From Patiria pectinifera (Eukaryota > Echinodermata > Asteroidea > Valvatida > Asterinidae), in contig CM057130.1 of the NCBI GenBank assembly GCA_029964075.1, positions 4,588,001 through 4,652,000 on the forward strand: 64,000 nt of DNA. The letters run 5' to 3'. Below the pieces are notes generated by a model. The model did no database searches. It was not told where the DNA came from and was given only the letters and a program-made list of their open reading frames with translations. Each line of letters opens with the position of its first letter. Within the stretch, counting starts at the first letter, position 1. The position numbers and the translations under genes are program-made. Positions 22,327 to 35,479 of the stretch are shown one piece after another.

Positions 22327-23756
22327 TTTTTTTTTTCTTTTTCTCTTTCAGACTCTTCTCCATAGGGTTTGTACACGTTTTTTTTTCAGCAAGGGCACTT
22401 TGGCACTTTCTTAACTCGCATCAACCTCATACTTGGCACACACTTAGACCACCATCCACAGATGGTCCTAGAAGAAATTCGTAATCATGACGTCATCAAG
22501 TGTCAAGTTACGTAACATTAAAGGTGCATTTTTTGTCCATAGCTTTTGTACACGTTCTTTTCTCCATAGGGTTTGTACACGTTCTTTTGTCCATCGGGGT
22601 TGTACACGTTCTTTTCTCCATAGGGTTTGTACACGTTCTTTTCTCCATAGGGTTTGTACACGTTCTTTTCTCCATAGGGTTTGTACACGTTCTTTTCTCC
22701 ATAGGGTTTGTACACGTTCTTTTCTCCATAGGGTTTGTACACGATCTTTTCTCCATAGGGTTGATATTGGGATCTGTTATATTTGATAATATAGGTGAAA
22801 TCATAGTGACTTTATTTGCTGTCATGTGAGGGCATCCTGACTTTGCATCATTTCCATTCCCATGGCTCCCATCTTCTTTTCGCTTTTTTCGCTTTGATTT
22901 TGGTTGTATTCTTGTCAGACCTCGCACACAACTGTGGCACTGTTAAAGTTGTTTGCTGCCCTCTAGTGTTTTAAACGATCTACCTATAATGAAACGTTCG
23001 AGATTATCAGGATTATATTTCGAGGGGCAAAATTACATACAATCTGAGGAATCAATGTGTGCAGTTACACGTAAAAGGAGACAGTCATGTGACGAATGCA
23101 GGGGGCGGGGATAAAAGGATATCATCAGAGAAGGGCAAAACTGGAAACCAAGTGATGATTTGGGCAGTCATATACATGTAGGCTGATAACGTTTTTAAAA
23201 AAATCAGAGGTGCTTAGTAAACTACGTGTAAAGAATAGAATATTCACATAGAAGCACTCCCCCCCCCCCCATTGCACAACCATGCCCATTGCCTACAATG
23301 TGGGGAAAAAAATCATCCTTGTTTGCCATTCAAGTGTCAATAAAAATGACTTCACACTATTTTTCATTTGTTTACCAGGTAGTTTGCTTTACATAATCAC
23401 TCTTAGAATCAGAGACATGTGTCCTGAATTACAAAATCTTACACAAGTCAGATGTAACTCGGACACCAATATTGGACCCTAAATTTATGGAATCACCCAC
23501 CTACGCTTTGCACGCGCACCCGTTCCCAAACGCAAAGAAAAGAGGACTGTGCACACATTGAACCACGTGGATTTAGGACGTCTGACATAAATCGACTTCA
23601 CACACTTGGCACACACGGCAAAAACTTAGAATCCCCACACAAAGGTTCTGGGTTCGATAGCCGCCGATGGCCACGTCAATCTTTTTTATTCAAAGACAGA
23701 AAAAAACACCGAAACAGCTCGGTGTTTGTTTACCTACAAACACAACGTCCGTCTAG
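22327..23756 (+). mobile_element. Array unit D2 (family D) with different captured sequence
   Basis: The same 5' part and the same 3' end as D1, including the last 250 bases (GCACGCGCACCCGTTCCC onward), but the central stretch (about 22770-23490) is unrelated to that of D1. It holds a CCCTCTAGTG motif at 22959 and a C-run at 23260. No gene is supported. Confidence 0.8.
22541..22771 (+). repeat. 27-bp tandem repeat, about eight to nine copies, in D2
   Basis: The same unit as in D1, more homogeneous in the second half. It is an expansion of the family's own conserved 5' motif CCATAGGGTTTGTACACG. Confidence 0.95.
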
Positions 23757-25304
23757 TTTGTTTTTTTAGCTGTTCCCAATTTCAATTGGGAACAGCTCTT
23801 GTTTTCGTTAAAGTTTTTTTTTTTCCTTTTTTTTTTAGCTGTTCCCAATTTCAATTGGGAACAGCTCTTGTTTTCGTTAAAGTTTTTTTTTTTCCTTTTT
23901 TTTAGCTGTTCCCAATTTCAATTGGGAACAGCTCTTGTTTTCGTTAAAGTTTTTTTTTTTCCTTTTTTTTCTTTTTTTTTCTTTTTCCACTTTTCCCATA
24001 GGTTTTGTACACGTTTTTATTCTACAAGCCACTTTGGCAATTATTTTAAATCCGATCAACTTTAAACTCAGCATAGTTATTAACCATCATCTGAGGATGT
24101 ATGCCGAAACTTTTTGTTATGCTGACGTCATCACGTGATTTATTATAGAATTTTGAATATTTAATTTTTCCCATAGACTTTGTACACAGAAATTTAAAAA
24201 AAAATGTCAATTTTCAGAGGGCCTTTTTGACTCTTTGCCAGTAATTCATTTACACCAATCTTTGTCCAAGCAAAGACCCTTATTCAAACAACATTGTGTA
24301 ATGATGACGTCATGATGACGTCATCCGGTGTTTATTTATAGGCAATTAAATTGTGACACTTTTAATATTTAAAAATGCATAAGAAATCAACCGTACGCGT
24401 CCGCAGCATTCTGTTGCCAGCAAGTGGTAGAGTAGGTTGAGGTCTTTATTTCATTCAGTGTGCGTGAAATCACGTGACCCTTGCTTCCGGTCGAAAAAGG
24501 CCAAAACCGGAAGTAGCTTATTATTTAAAAGTGGTAATAGATATGAACTTGCTTTTAACGGTGTTAGTCTCTTGGTTGATAGTATTCTTCAAATCATCTA
24601 CCGATGACGTCATGCAATCTTCGAGCGCCCTCTAGCGACAGGTTGAAAATTTACAAAAATGTATTTTGAATAGATGTCTGTGGCGAAGTTTGTCAGAATT
24701 GCCTAATAATCGGTGTATATGATGACCTTGACCCACTTAACACGTGTGCGAAGTTTAAGGTGTATGACGTCATCAGACCGGAAGTTATAATGAAAAGACC
24801 CTTTATCCTTAGAAAATTCCTGAAAAATCAACCATGGCAGTTTTTATATTAGTTTTTACTTTAATTGTCTATTTAAGGGTAGGTCTAAACCATTTCAAAG
24901 CTTCGAGGCAATAAGCAAACTCGGACATGCCCCGCGCATGCTTAAATCTTCAGGTTGACAATACCTCTGCTTTAAAACATGCACAAGACGTCCACAATGT
25001 ACATGTACATACACGTACATTGTACGTTGTACATATCGTATGTCAGTCAGCCCGCACGCAGCGCACGTGTTGCTGAGGTCAAATCCTGTCCACAGTGACC
25101 GTTTTAGCCGATTTCCGGCTAACTTTGACAGATTTTATGTTCATGCATAGTGATAGTCAGGGACGTTGATAAAAACAAATCATAATGCGGAAAGCCCTGT
25201 CTTCTGTTGCAAACAGACATAGATATCTACTTATATGTCTATGGGTCCAACAGATAATCAATATTGGGAACAGCTCTGTGGTTGTTCACAACCACAATTT
25301 CTAG
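23757..25304 (+). mobile_element. Array unit A1 (family A)
   Basis: Three A-type hairpin modules at 23768-23797, 23837-23866 and 23904-23933 precede the body. The body follows the family order: CATAGGTTTTGTACACG, GATGACGTCATGATGACGTC, CCGGAAGT pair, GCGCCCTCTAGCG, relic internal 3' end, then TTGGGAACAGCT, the stem-loop TGTGGTTGTTCACAACCACA and ATTTCTAG at the end. Confidence 0.85.
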
Positions 25305-26645
25305 TTTTATTTTTTTTTTTCTTTTTCCACTTTTCCCCATAGGTTTTGTACACGTTTTTATTCTACAAGCCACTTTGGCAATTATTTTAAATCCGATCAA
25401 CTTTAAACTCAGCATAGTTATTAACCACCATCTGAGGATGTATGCCGAAACTTTTCGTCATGCTGACGTCATCACGTGATTTATTATAGAATTTTGAATA
25501 TTTAATTTTTCCCATAGACTTTGTACACAGAAATTTAAAAAAAAATGTCAATTTTCAAAGGGCATTTTCGACTCTTTGCCAGTAATTCATTTACACCAAT
25601 CCTTGTCCAAGCAAAGACCCTTACTCAAACAGCATTGTGTAATGATGACGTCATGATGACGTCATCCGGTGTTTATTTATAGGCAATTAAATTGTGACAC
25701 TTTTAATATTTAAAAATGCATAAGAAATCAACCGTACGCGTCCGCAGCATTCGGTTGCCAGCAAGTGGTAGAGTAGGTTGAGGTCTTTATTTCATTCAGT
25801 GTGCGTGAAATCACGTGACCCTTGCTTCCGGTCGAAAAAGGCCAAAACCGGAAGTGGCTTATTATTTAAAAGTGGTAATAGATATGAACTTGCTTTCAAC
25901 GGTGTTAGTCTCTTGGCTGATAGTATTCTTCAAAACATCTACCGATGACGTCATGCAATCTTCGAGCGCCCTCTAGCGACAGGTTGAACATTTTCAAAAA
26001 TGTATTTTGAATAGATGTCTGTGGCGAAGTTTGTCGGAATCGCTTAAATATTGGTGTATATAATGACCTTGACCCACTTAAGCCGTGTGCGAAGTTTAAC
26101 GTGTATGACGTCATCAGACCGGAAGTTATAATGAAAAGACCCTTTTTCCTTAGAAAATTCCTGAAAAATCAACCATGTCAGTTTTTATATTAGTTTCTAC
26201 TTTAATTGTCTATTTAAGGGTAGGTCTAAAACATTTCAAAGCTTCGAGGCAATAAGCAAACTCGGACATGCCCCGCGCACGCTTGAAACTTCAGGTTGAC
26301 AATACCTCTGCTTTAAAAAATGCACAGGACGTCCACAATATACATTTACATGCACGTACATTGTACGTTGTACATATCGTATGTCAGTCCGCCCGCGCGC
26401 AGCGCACGTGTTGCTGAGGTCAAATCCTGTCCACTGTGACCGTTTTAGCAGATTTCCGGCTAACTTTGACAGATTTTATGTTCATGCATAGTGATAGTCA
26501 GGGGCGTTGTTAAAAACAAATCATTATGCGGAAAGCCCTATCTTCTGTTGCAAACAGACATAGATCTCTACTTATATGTCTATGGGTCCAACAGATAATC
26601 AATATTGGGAACAGCTCTGTGGTTGTTCACAACCACAATTTCTAG
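25305..26645 (+). mobile_element. Array unit A2 (family A)
   Basis: No hairpin module; begins in a T/C tract directly after the CTAG of A1. A complete body and canonical 3' end. Confidence 0.87.
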
Positions 26646-28238
26646 TTTTTTTTTTTTTAGCTGTTCCCAATTTCAATTGGGAACAGCTCTTGTTTTCGTT
26701 AAAGTTTTTTTTTTTCCTTTTTTTTCTTTTTTTTTCTTTTTCCACTTTTCCCATAGGTTTTGTACACGTTTTTATTCTACAAGCCACTTTGGCAATTATT
26801 TTAAATCCGATCAACTTTAAACTCAGCATAGTTATTAACCATCATCTGAGGATGTGTCCCGCAACTTTTCGTCATGCTGACGTCATTACGTGATTTATTA
26901 TAGAATTTTGAATATTTAATTTTTCCCATAGACTTTGTACACAGATTTTTTTTTTTAAATGTCAATTTTCAGATGGCATTTTCGACTCTTTGCCAGTAAT
27001 TCATTTACACCAATCTTTGTCCAAGCAAAGACCCTTACTCAAACAACATTGTGTAATGATGACGTCATGATGACGTCATCCGGTGTTTATTTATAGGCAA
27101 TTAAATTGTGACAATTTTAATATTTAAAAATGTATAAGAAATCAACCGTACGCGTCCGCAGCATTCTGTTGCCGGCAAGTGGTAGAGTAGGTTGAGGTCT
27201 TTATTTCATTCAGTGTGCGTGAAATCACGTGACCCTTGCTTCCGGTCGAAAAAGGCCAAAACCGGAAGTGGCTTATTATTTAAAAGTGGTAATAGATATG
27301 AACTTGTTTTTAACGGTGTTAGACTCTTGGCCGATAGTATTCTTCAAATCATCTACCGATGACGTCATGCAATCTTCGAGCGCCCTCTAGCGACAGGTTG
27401 AACATTTTCAAAAATGTATTTTGAATAGATGTCTGTGGCGAAGTTTGTCGGAATCGCCTAAATATTGGTGTATATGATGACCTTGACCCACTTCAGACGT
27501 GTGCAAAGTTTAAAATGTATGACGTCATCAGACCGGAAGTTATAATGAAAAGACCCTTTTTGCTTAGAAAATTCCTGAAAAATCAACCATGGCAGTTTTT
27601 ATATTAGTTTCTACTTTAATTGTCTATTTAAGGGTAGGTCTTAAACATTTCAAAGCTTCGAGGCAATAAGCAAACTCGGACATGCCCTGCGCACGCTTAA
27701 AACTTCAGGTTGACAATACCTCTGCTTTAAAACATGCACAGGACGTCCACAATGTACCGGTACATGTACATGCACGTACGTTGTACATATCGTATGTCAG
27801 TCAGCCCGCGCACAGCGCACGTGTTGCTGAGGTCAAATCCTGTCCACAGTGACCGTTTTAGCCGATTTCCAGCTAACTTTGACAGATTTTATGTTCATGC
27901 ATAGTCAGGGACGTATTATTGATAAAAAAAATCATAATGCAGAAAAGCCCTATCTTCTGTTGCAAACAGACATAGATCTCTACTTATATGTCTATATCTC
28001 GTACAAACAGACCTGTTCCCAAAAATATATTTTCAGTTTTAAGTTTTCAGAACCCAACCAGCTTCTCTTTGGAAAGTGTGTCCCGAACAAGACCATCACC
28101 GATTTATATTATAATTTCAATTTAATAGTAAAATTTGTTTAGAACAAATCATTGAATCATTTTGTACTGTGCAATAGACAATCAAAAACATGTTGGGAAC
28201 AGCTCTGTGGTTGTTCACTCACAACCACATAGTTCTAG
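26646..28238 (+). mobile_element. Array unit A3 (family A, variant 3' part)
   Basis: One A-type module at 26659-26688. After the relic internal 3' end the sequence departs from other A copies for about 200 bases (27988-28190) before a variant terminus whose loop is longer (TTCACTCACAA). Confidence 0.82.
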
Positions 28239-29569
28239 TTTTTTCTTTTTCCACTTTTCCCCATAGGTTTTGTACACGTTTTTATTCTACAAGCCACTTT
28301 GGCAATTATTTTAAATCCGATCAACTTTAAACTCAGCATAGTTATTAACCATCATCTGAGGATGTATGCCGAAACTTTTCGTCATGCTGACGTCATCACG
28401 TGATTTTTTATATAATTTTGAATATTTAATTTTTCCCATAGACTTTGTACACAGAAATTGAAAAAAAAATGTCAATTTTCAAAGGGCATTTTTGACTCTT
28501 CGCCAGTAATTCATTTACACCAATCTTTGTCCAAGCAAAGACCCGTACTGAAACAGCATTGTGTAATGATGACGTCATGATGACGTCATCCGGTGTTTAT
28601 TTATAGGCAATTAAATTGTGACACTTTTAATATTTAAAAATGCATAAGAAATCAACCGTACGCATCCGCAGCATTCTGTTGCCGGCAAGTGGTAGAGTAG
28701 GTTGAGGTCTTTATTTCATTCAGTGTGCGTGAAATCACGTGACCCTTGCTTCCGGTCGAAAAAGGCCAAAACCGGAAGTGGCTTATTATTTAAAAGTGGT
28801 AATAGATATGAATTTGCTTTCAACGGTGTTAGTCTCTTGGCTGATAGTATTCTTCAAATCATCTACCGATGACGTCATGCAATCTTCGAGCGCCCTCTAG
28901 CGACAGGTTGAACATTTTCAAAAATGTATTTTGAATAGATGTCTGTGGCGAAGTTTTTCGGAATCGCCTAAATATTGGTGTATATGATGACCTTGACCCA
29001 CTTAAGCCGTGTGCGAAGTTTAAGGTGTATGACGTCATCAGACCGGAAGTTATAATGAAAAGACCCTTTTTCCTTAGAAAATTCCTGAAAAATCAACCAT
29101 GGCAGTTTTTATATTACTTTTTACTTTAATTGTCTATTAAAGGGTAGGTCTAAAACATTTCAAAGCTCCGAGGCAATAAGCAAACTCGGACATGCCCCGC
29201 GCACGCTTGAAACTTCAGGTTGACAATACCTCTGCTTTAAAAAATGCACAGGACGTCCACAATGTACATGTACATGCACGTACATTGTACGTTGTACATA
29301 TCGTATGTCAGTCCGCCCGCGCGCAGCGCACGTGTTGCTGAGGTCAAATCCTGTCCACAGTGACCGTTTTAGCCGATTTCCGGCTAACTTTGACAGATTT
29401 TATGTTCATGCATAGTGATAGTCAGGGACGTTGTTAAAAACAAATCATTATGCGGAAAGCCCTATCTTCTGTTGCAAACAGACATAGATCTCTACTTATA
29501 TGTCTATGGGTCCAACAGATAATCAATATTGGGAACAGCTCTGTGGTTGTTCACAACCACAATTTCTAG
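28239..29569 (+). mobile_element. Array unit A4 (family A)
   Basis: No module. Standard body and terminus. Confidence 0.87.
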
Positions 29570-30909
29570 TTTTTCTTTTTTTTTCTTTTTCCACTTTTCC
29601 CCATAGGTTTTGTACACGTTTTTATTCTACAAGCCACTTTGGCAATTATTTTTAATCCGATCAACTTTAAACTCAGCATAGTTATTAACCATCATCTGAG
29701 GATGTATGCCGAAACTTTTCGTCATGCTGACGTCATCACGTGATTTATTATAGAATTTTGAATATTTAATTTTTCCCATAGACTTTGTACACAGAAATTT
29801 AAAAAAAAATGTCAATTTTCAAAGGGCATTTTCGACTCTTTGCCAGTAATTCATTTACACCAATCCTTGTCCAAGCAAAGACCCTTACTCAAACAGCATT
29901 GTGTAATGATGACGTCATGATGACGTCATCCGGTGTTTATTTATAGACAATTAAATTGTTACACTTTTAATATTTAAAAATGCATAAGAAATCAACCGTA
30001 CGCGTCCGCAGCATTCTGTTGCCAGCAAGTGGTAGAGTAGGTTGAGGTCTTTATTTCATTCAGTGTGCGTGAAATCACGTGACCCTTGCTTCCGGTCGAA
30101 AAAGGCCAAAACCGGAAGTGGCTTATTATTTAAAAGTGGTAATAGATATGAACTTGCTTTCAACGGTGTTAGTCTCTTGGCTGATAGCATTCTTCAAATC
30201 ATCTACCGATGACGTCATGTAATCTTCGAGCGCCCTCTAGCGACAGGTTGAAAATTTTCAAAAATGTATTTTGAATAGATGTCTGTGGCGAAGTTTGTCG
30301 GAATCGCCTAAATGTTGGTGTATATAATGACCTTGACCCACTTAAGCCGTGTGCGAAGTTTAAGGTGTATGACGTCATCAGACCGGAAGTTATAATGAAA
30401 AGACCCTTTTTCCTTAGAAAATTCCTGAAAAATCAACCATGGCAGTTTTTATATTAGTTTTTACTTTAATTGTCTATTTAAGGGTAGGTCTAAAACATTT
30501 CAAAGCTTCGAGCCAATAAGCAAACTCGGACATGTCCCGCGCACGCTTGAAACTTCAGGTTGACAATACCTCTGCTTTAAAAAATGCACAGGACGTCCAC
30601 AATGTACATGTACATGCACGTACATTGTACGTTGTACATATCGTATGTCAGTCAGCCCGCGCGCAGCGCACGTGTTGCTGAGGTCAAATCCTGTGCACAG
30701 TGACCGTTTTAGCCGATTTCCGGCTAACTTTGACAGATTTTATGTTCATGCATAGTGATAGTCAGGGACGTTGTTAAAAACAAATCATTATGCGGAAAGC
30801 CCTATCTTCTGTTGCAAGCAGACATAGATCTCTACTTATATGTCTATGGGTCCAACAGATAATCAATATTGGGAACAGCTCTGTGGTTGTTCACAACCAC
30901 AATTTCTAG
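29570..30909 (+). mobile_element. Array unit A5 (family A)
   Basis: No module. Shares private variants with A12: CATGTAATCTTCGAG, CTAAATGTTGG, GACATGTCCCGCGC and CCTGTGCACAG. The terminus is followed by G instead of T. Confidence 0.87.
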
Positions 30910-32741
30910 GTTTTTTTTAGCTGTTTCGGTGTACACGCCGAAACAGCTCTTGTTTTTGTTATTTTTTTTTTTCTCTTTTTTTTTTTTTCCACTTTTTTTC
31001 TCATAGGATAACACGTGTTTTCGTTCTACAAGTCACTTTTTGCCTTTTTTCATATCTGATCGATTTCAAACCTGGCACACAGTTAGACTATCATCTGAAG
31101 ATGTATGCCGAAACTTTTCGTCATCATGACGTCATCACGTGTCACGTGACGTCATCCTAAAAGAGTATACTTCAAGGCCCTATATCTACAGAACTGGAAG
31201 TCCGGTTTGGTTCAAACTTGGTATGCAAGTATTCCGGGACGTGTTATAGACGAAAATTGCAGTGACGTCATGATGACGTCATCGTGTGATTTTATATAAA
31301 TTATTCAATTTTTGTACCTTTTACTCATATCTCATAAACAGAATGTGATAAATTCGAAATTCTTTTTGTAACAGGTTTGTTAGGTCATAGATAAATGCAC
31401 AAAATTTCGTAAAATGTGTGACGTCATCATGACGTCATCCAAAACGTGATTTTTGGATTCACATATAAGGGTATGACCGATCTTTTTGAAACTTGGTGGG
31501 TAGGTAGGTATAGATAACAGCATTCGAAATCTGAAGTGACGTCATCATGACGTCATCATCTGATTTTTTATGAATTTTTCAAATTTTAATATTTCTTCAA
31601 ATTTTGCAAAAAATATATAAAATATGGTCCGATCGACTTCAAACCTGGCACACACTTAAACAACCATCTGAAGATGTATGCCGAATCATGACGTCATCAT
31701 GACATCATCACGTGTCACGTGACGTCATCCTAAAGGTGCATATTTTAAGACCCTATATCTACAAAACCGGAGGTCCAATTGGGTTCAAACTTGGTATGCA
31801 AGTATTCCGGGACGTGTTATAGACGAAAATTGCTGTGACGTCATGATGACGTCATCGTGTGATTTTATTTCAATTATTCAATTTTTGGACCTTTTACTCA
31901 TATCTCATAAACGGAATGTGGTAAATTCGAAATTCTTTTTGTAACAGGTTTGTTAGGTCATAGATAGATGCACAAAATTTCGTAAAATGTGTGACGTCAT
32001 CATGACGTCATCAAAAACGTGATTTTTTGTTTCACATATAAGGGTATGTCCGATCGTTATGAAACTTGGTGGGTAGGTAGGTATAGATAACAGCATTCAA
32101 AATCTGAAGTGACGTCATCATGACGTCATCATCTGATTTTTTATGAATTTTTCAAATTTTAATATTTTCTTCAAATTTTGCAAAAATTATATAAAATACG
32201 GTCCGATCGACTTCAAACCCGGCACACACTTATACAACCATCTGTAGATGTATGCCGAATCATGACGTCATCATGACGTCATCACGTGTCACATGACGTC
32301 ATCCTAAGACTGCACAGTTTAAGTCACTATATCCAGAGAACCTGTGGTCCGATTGGGTTCAATCTCGATATACAGATATTCCAGGAAGCGTTATAGACAA
32401 AAATTGCAGTGACGTCACGATGACGTCATCATGTGATTTAATATGAATTATTCAATTTTTGGACCTTTTACTCATATCTCATCAATGGAACTTGGTTAAT
32501 TCGAAATTCTTTTTTGCAAAAGGTTTGTTAGATCGTAGATAGATACAGACAATTTAAAAAAATGTGTGCCGTCATCATGAAGTCATGAAAAATGTTTTTT
32601 TATTTTTTGTTTACAGAGGATGGACACTTTTTTTATAGAAATGCATGTACATGTTCATTCGACCTGGATGAAACTCCTTTACGGCAGTCATTAATAAAAC
32701 GGTCGAAACAGCTCAGTGTTTGTCCACAAACACATTTCTAG
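30910..32741 (+). mobile_element. Array unit B2 (family B)
   Basis: One B-type module at 30919-30948, then the full B body with three internal repeat blocks and the B terminus. Confidence 0.86.
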
Positions 32742-34072
32742 TTTTTTTTTTTTTTCCACTTTCCCATAGGTTTTGTACACGTTTTTATTCTACAAGCCAC
32801 TTTGGCAATTATTTTAAATCCGATCAACTTTAAACTTGGCATAGTCATTAACAATCATCTGAGGATGTATGCCGAAACTTTTCGTCATGCTGACGTCATC
32901 ACGCGATTTATTATAGAATTTTGAATATTTAATTTTTCCCATAGACTTTGTACACAGATTTTTTTTTTAAAATCTCGATTTTCAGAGGGCATTTTCAACT
33001 CTTTGCCAGTAATTCATTTACACCAATCCTTGTCCAAGGAAAGACCCTAATTCAAACAACATTGTGTAATGATGACGTCATGATGACGTCATCCGGTGTT
33101 TATTTATAGGCAATTGAATAGTAACACTTTTAATATTAAAAAATGCATAAGAAATCAACCGTACGCGTCCGCAGCATTCTGTTGCCGACAAGTGGTAGAG
33201 TAGGTTCAGGTCTTTATTTCATTCAGTGTGCGTGAAATCACGTGGCCCTTGCTTCCGGTTGAAAAAGGCCAAAACCGGAAGTGGCTTATTATTTAAAAGT
33301 GGTAATAGATATGAACTTGCTTTCAACGGTGTTAGTCTCTTGGCTGATAGTATTCTTCAAATCATCTACCGATGACGTCATGCAATCTTCGAGTGCCCTC
33401 TAGCGACAGGTTGAAAATTTTCAAAAATGTATTTTGAATAGATGTCTGTGGCGAAGTTTGTCAGAATTGCCTAATAATCGGTGTATATGATGACCTTGAC
33501 CCACTGAAGACGTGTGCGAAGTTTAAGGTGTATGACGTCATCAGACCGGAAGGTATAATGAAAAGACCCTTTATCCTTAGAAAATTCCTGAAAAATCAAC
33601 CATGGCAGGTTTTATATTAGTTTTTACTTTAATTGTCTATTTAAGGGTAGGTCTAAAACATTTTAAAGCTTCGAGGCAATAAGCAAACTCGGACATGCCC
33701 CGCGCACGCTTAAAACTTCAGGTTGACAATACCTCTGCTTTAAAACATGCACAAGACGTCCACAATGTACATGTACATACACGTACATTGTACGTTGTAC
33801 ATATCGTATGTCAGTCAGCCCGCGCGTAGCGCACGTGTTGCGGAGGTCAAATCCTGTCCACAGTGACCGTTTTAGCCGATTTCCGGCTAACTTTGACAGA
33901 TTTTATGTTCATGCATAGTGATAGTCAGGGACGTTGATTAAAACAAATCATAATGCAGAAAGCCCTGTCTTCTGTTGCAAACAGACATAGATCTCTACTT
34001 ATATGTCTATGGGTCCAACAGATAATCAATATTGGGAACAGCTCTGTGGTTGTTCACAACCACAATTTCTAG
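32742..34072 (+). mobile_element. Array unit A6 (family A)
   Basis: No module. Forms a subgroup with A9, sharing AATCTCGATTTTCAGAGG, GGCAATTGAATAGTAACAC and GTAGGTTCAGGTC. Confidence 0.87.
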
Positions 34073-35479
34073 TGTTTTTTTTTTAGCTGTTCCCAATTTC
34101 AATTGGGAACAGCTCTTGTTTTCGTTAAAGTTTTTTTTTTTCTTCTTTTTTTTTTTTTTTCCACTTTTCCCCATAGGTTTTGTACACGTTTTTATTCTAC
34201 AAGCCACTTTGGCAATTATTTTAAATCCGATCAACTTTAAACTCAGCATAGTTATTAACCATCATCTGAGGATGTATGCCGAAACTTTTCGTCATGCTGA
34301 CGTCATCACGTGATTTATTATAGAATTTTGAATATTTAATTTTTCCCATAGACTTTGTACACAGAAATTAAAAAAAAAATGTCAATTTTCAAAGGGCATT
34401 TTCGACTTTTTGCCAGTAATTCATTTACACCAATCTTTGTCCAAGCAAAGACCCTTACTCAAACAGCATTGTGTAATGATGACGTCATGATGACGTCATC
34501 CGGTGTTTATTTATAGGCAATTAAATTGTTACACTTTTAATATTTAAAGATGCATAAGAAATCAACCGTACGCGTCCGCAGCATTCTGTTGCCAGCAAGT
34601 GGTAGAGTAGGTTGGGGTCTTTATTTCATTCAGTGTGCGTGAAATCACGTGACCCTTGCTTCCGGTCGAAAAAGGCCAAAACCGGAAGTGGCTTATTATT
34701 TAAAAGTGGTAATAGATATGAACTTGCTTTTAACGGTGTTAGTCTCTTGGCTGATAGTATTCTTCAAATCATCTACCGATGACGTCATGCAATCTTCGAG
34801 CGCCCTCTAGCGACAGGTTGAAAATTTTCAAAAATGTATTTTGAATAGATGTCTGTGGCGAAGTTTGTCGGAATCGCCTAAATATTGGTGTATATAATGA
34901 CCTTGACCCACTTAAGCTGTGTGCGAAGTTTAAGGTGTATGACGTCATCAGACCGGAAGTTATAATGAAAAGACCCTTTTTCCTTAGAAAATTCCTGAAA
35001 AATCAACCATGGCAGTTTTTATATTAGTTTTTACTTTAATTGTCTATTTAAGGGTAGGTCTAAAACATTTCAAAGCTTCGAGGCAATAAGCAAACTCGGA
35101 CATGCCCCGCACACGCTTGAAACTTCAGGTTGACAATACCTCTGCTTAAAAAAATGCACAGGACGTCCACAATGTACATGTACATGCACGTACATTGTAC
35201 GTTGTACATATCGTATGTCAGTCAGCCCGCGCACAGCGCACGTGTTGCTGAGGTCAAATCCTGTCCACAGTGACCGTTTTAGCCGATTTCCGGCTAACTT
35301 TGACAGATTTTATGTTCATGCATAGTGATAGTCAGGGACGTTGATAAAAACAAATCATAATGCGGAAAGCCCTGTCTTCTGTTGCAAACAGACATAGATC
35401 TCTACTTATATGTCTATGGGTCCAACAGATAATCAATATTGGGAACAGCTCTGTGGTTGTTCACAACCACAATTTCTAG
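34073..35479 (+). mobile_element. Array unit A7 (family A)
   Basis: One A-type module at 34085-34114. Standard body with the AAATTGTTACAC variant also found in A5, A8, A10 and A12. Confidence 0.86.

Noticed and set aside
21154..22829. Frames of 74-139 codons with nine-residue repeats on both strands
   Set aside because: The 27-bp satellite is a multiple of three, so several frames are open at once; no start context or domain.
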